This document shows, piece by piece, positions 61,690-64,000 of a stretch of 64,000 bases of DNA (position 1 is its first letter; every line of letters starts with the position of its first letter). The stretch covers positions 68,994,984-69,058,983 of the forward strand of contig JAPQWN010000006.1 of NCBI GenBank assembly GCA_028538565.1. Direction: 5' to 3'. The translations under genes were made by a program, and so were the position numbers. The notes beneath the pieces were generated by a model. The model made no database searches, was not told the DNA's origin, and saw only the letters and a program-made list of their open reading frames with translations. Source of the stretch: Umbellularia californica. Lineage: Eukaryota; Streptophyta; Magnoliopsida; Laurales; Lauraceae.

Positions 61690-64000
61690 TTTAGTTCCCG
61701 TGTTTTTTAACTATGCAAACACCCTAGTTCTAAGGATTTCCGATACTCAGAGTGGATACGTCAACTGAAACATGTGTTTAGCCAATTAACTATATACATA
61801 TACACATTGATGAAATTAATTGAGATTAAAGAACATTGTTCTTGTTGCTAAATGGTCGATCAGTTGCTAAAGGGTTGTTTATTTGCAGTCAGTTACATAT
61901 AAATGACTTACATGCGTAACAATTACGCATAATTATATTTGTTTGTATTGATTTATGCATCATATGTATAAATTGCATACCTAATGTGGATATATGCGAG
62001 ATCGTCTGCTGGGCTTGGACAATGGTTTCAAAGTCTAGCCAAAATGAGACTAGGAATGAGCACAATAAGCCTGGCCCATCCACCAAAAATCTTCACTAAT
62101 TTTTAATAAATTTATCAGACAAATACATCTCGCGAATGAATTAATATAAGATATAATTGTAACTAACCTTAATGAACTCCTGTGGCAACCCAACTAGTTT
62201 AAACTCACTAAAGTTAAGAACACTATCATCTTCATTTAGATTTTGAATATATCGCATACTAAATGCATGTTTGGGAGGTCTAATTTTTCCATCTATTTCT
62301 TTATTTCTCTAAACTGGATAGAGGCTTGAAAAAATAAAATGTTTGGCATCACCTTTTAGCCTCTACCCATTTTAGAGAAGTAGAGGCAATGGCTCTACTT
62401 TCCACAGCCATCTTGATGAGGTAGTTGAGAAATAGAGGGAAAAAGAAGAGGCGGATCTACCGTCTTTTATGCATAATCACACCTAGTCCCTTTTTTCAAT
62501 TTTTCTCCAAATCTAAGAGGCCCAATCAAGATCCAAACTATTGAAAATGTTTATAAGGTCAAATACGGCCGTATATCCAAATTTCAGCCGTTGAATCATC
62601 ACCATTCTCGAGATATGTTCCACAAACCATGAGCAATTGGGTATAATCTGTTATGATCCATAGGCCTAAACACAAGATCAAAATTGTTGGATCTATTTGG
62701 GAGGCTGAAAATGGCTATGTGGTCAATTTTGATCATATCATACCTTGTGAATCTCGAGCTATGTGCAAAACAAAAATAACCATTGATATATTATGCTCAA
62801 TATTGCATTTGTCCATGAGCAGTAAACTGTTTAATTTTTTATTATTATTTAGAGGCGTGTAAAATAAGATCTAAACCGTTAGTAATGATCACAATATCAA
62901 ACATGACCATGAGACCAAATTTCACCTGTTGGATCATCACCAATCTCTAGATGTGTGCAAAAAATGTGAACCATTAGGTATAATTTTATGGATTATGTGG
63001 GCCCCAAACGCAAGATCCAAACCTTGAGTTTTCTTTGGAAGGCTGAGCACATCCATATGGTCAATTTTCATGGCCTAATACATTGTGAATCTTAAGAAAT
63101 ATGTGGAAAAACTCTCAACCAATGATATAAAAATGTTTATTTAGCATAGACCATCGCATTACCAAACACCTCTTTTTATTTTAGCCTCTTTTTTCTATGG
63201 CTCTTTTTTGTATGGGTCTATATTGAATGGTCTTTAAGAAATAGACTAGTGGTCCCAAACATGGCCTAAGATCATCTATTTCAGTTCTCAAACATTCAAC
63301 TTCTTCCCTCTTGTTTAAGGAAAGACACCTCCTATTCCGTCCAAAATCTCTAACCTCTTATTTTGAACAAGAATAATTGCACTACTCAGATAAGCATGAC
63401 ATGGATTCTCATTTTCTATATGAAATAAATAAAGATGCATTTAATTGGAAAGAATAATTCAATGAACCTTAAAACATAAACAGAAATGTAATTGATATGG
63501 TCTTAAAATCAATTTTCATGAAGCAAACAACACACATTAAGGTTGGATTCCCAATTATCATTTTGTTATATAAAACTTTTTTTCATATGGTCTTATACAA
63601 ACTTCTTTTTTTTTTTTTTGTTATATAAAACTTCTTGCAAGGAAGGAAAAGTCTCCCCCAACTCTACTACCACAGAAAGTCCAAGCCCGGAAAAAAAAAA
63701 GGAGGGTTTAATGTCCAGTTCACACCCGGTGTTCGTGGCAGTATATAAATAATTAGAGAATGTTTAGCTTATATTGAAGATCGTGCTAAGCCCTAGCCCA
63801 GCCTAGGCCCATGTGGGACCGGATTTGACGTAGGCCAATTCAATTTAGGGCCAAAATTGGATAACCTCTGACAAGCCCGCCCAATATTAGTGATGGGATC
63901 GGGGACAGCCCAAGCTTAGGCCCGGCCTATCCCATTGACTGGCCTAATTGAGACCAGCACACAATGGGCGAGTCTCGACCTACCGAATTGGATGTGGGCT
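61690..64000. other. Intergenic, possible old TIR element
   Basis: GCATGTTTGGGA at 62265 and TCCCAAACATGGC at 63253 are inverted and might bound a ~1-kb element; the interior (62500-63130) holds two diverged copies of a segment with GTTG(A/G)ATCATCACCA.TCTC. GC-rich GGCCCGG words after 63790 resemble hAT subterminal sequence cut off by the window end. Confidence 0.4.

Overview
The window is nuclear DNA of a flowering plant. The genes are split by canonical GT-AG introns, three plant-type protein families are present, and about half of the sequence is transposon debris and AT-rich intergenic DNA. Nothing prokaryotic or organellar was seen. The species cannot be fixed. Long introns (up to 4.3 kb) and the dense, layered mobile elements suggest a medium to large genome.

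There are three apparently intact protein genes, all on the minus strand. (1) 4303-11549 is a five-exon cytokinin oxidase/dehydrogenase (CKX) that splices to 519 residues with all catalytic landmarks. (2) 28849-30108 is an intronless pentatricopeptide repeat (PPR) protein of 419 residues, probably organelle-targeted. (3) 40077-48577 is an eight-exon cysteine-rich receptor-like kinase (CRK) that splices to 642 residues, with two DUF26 domains, one membrane span and a complete kinase. The three share no obvious pathway and show no operon-like link.

Layout by region. 1-4.3 kb: intergenic, with a TIR element and an LTR-retrotransposon scrap next to the CKX 3' end. 4.3-11.6 kb: CKX, whose fourth intron carries a long-TIR element. 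11.6-28.8 kb: gene-poor, with a 137-bp hairpin MITE (13.4 kb), a tRNA-type SINE and an RTE-like LINE end (21 kb), an LTR/primer-binding-site remnant (22.8 kb) and compound microsatellites. 28.8-30.1 kb: PPR gene, followed by a copia integrase scrap. 32-39 kb: transposon block with an almost complete hAT element (33339-36912, transposase broken by two stop codons) and a non-autonomous hAT (37626-38794) that has itself received a 170-bp MITE. 40-48.6 kb: CRK. 48.8-49.6 kb: tandem duplication directly upstream of CRK. 50-56 kb: a non-autonomous hAT, two near-identical 750-bp Helitrons and several MITEs sitting in (TA)n tracts. 58.7-61 kb: a degenerate ~200-220-bp tandem repeat invaded by nested LINEs, a MITE, a solo LTR and a SINE. 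61-64 kb: another SINE and unassigned AT-rich DNA.

The most notable material is the mobile-element archaeology. Several elements can be delimited to the base by target-site duplications, nesting gives relative ages, and three small inverted-repeat families recur, mostly in or beside (TA)n microsatellites. I found no clearly new enzymatic system.
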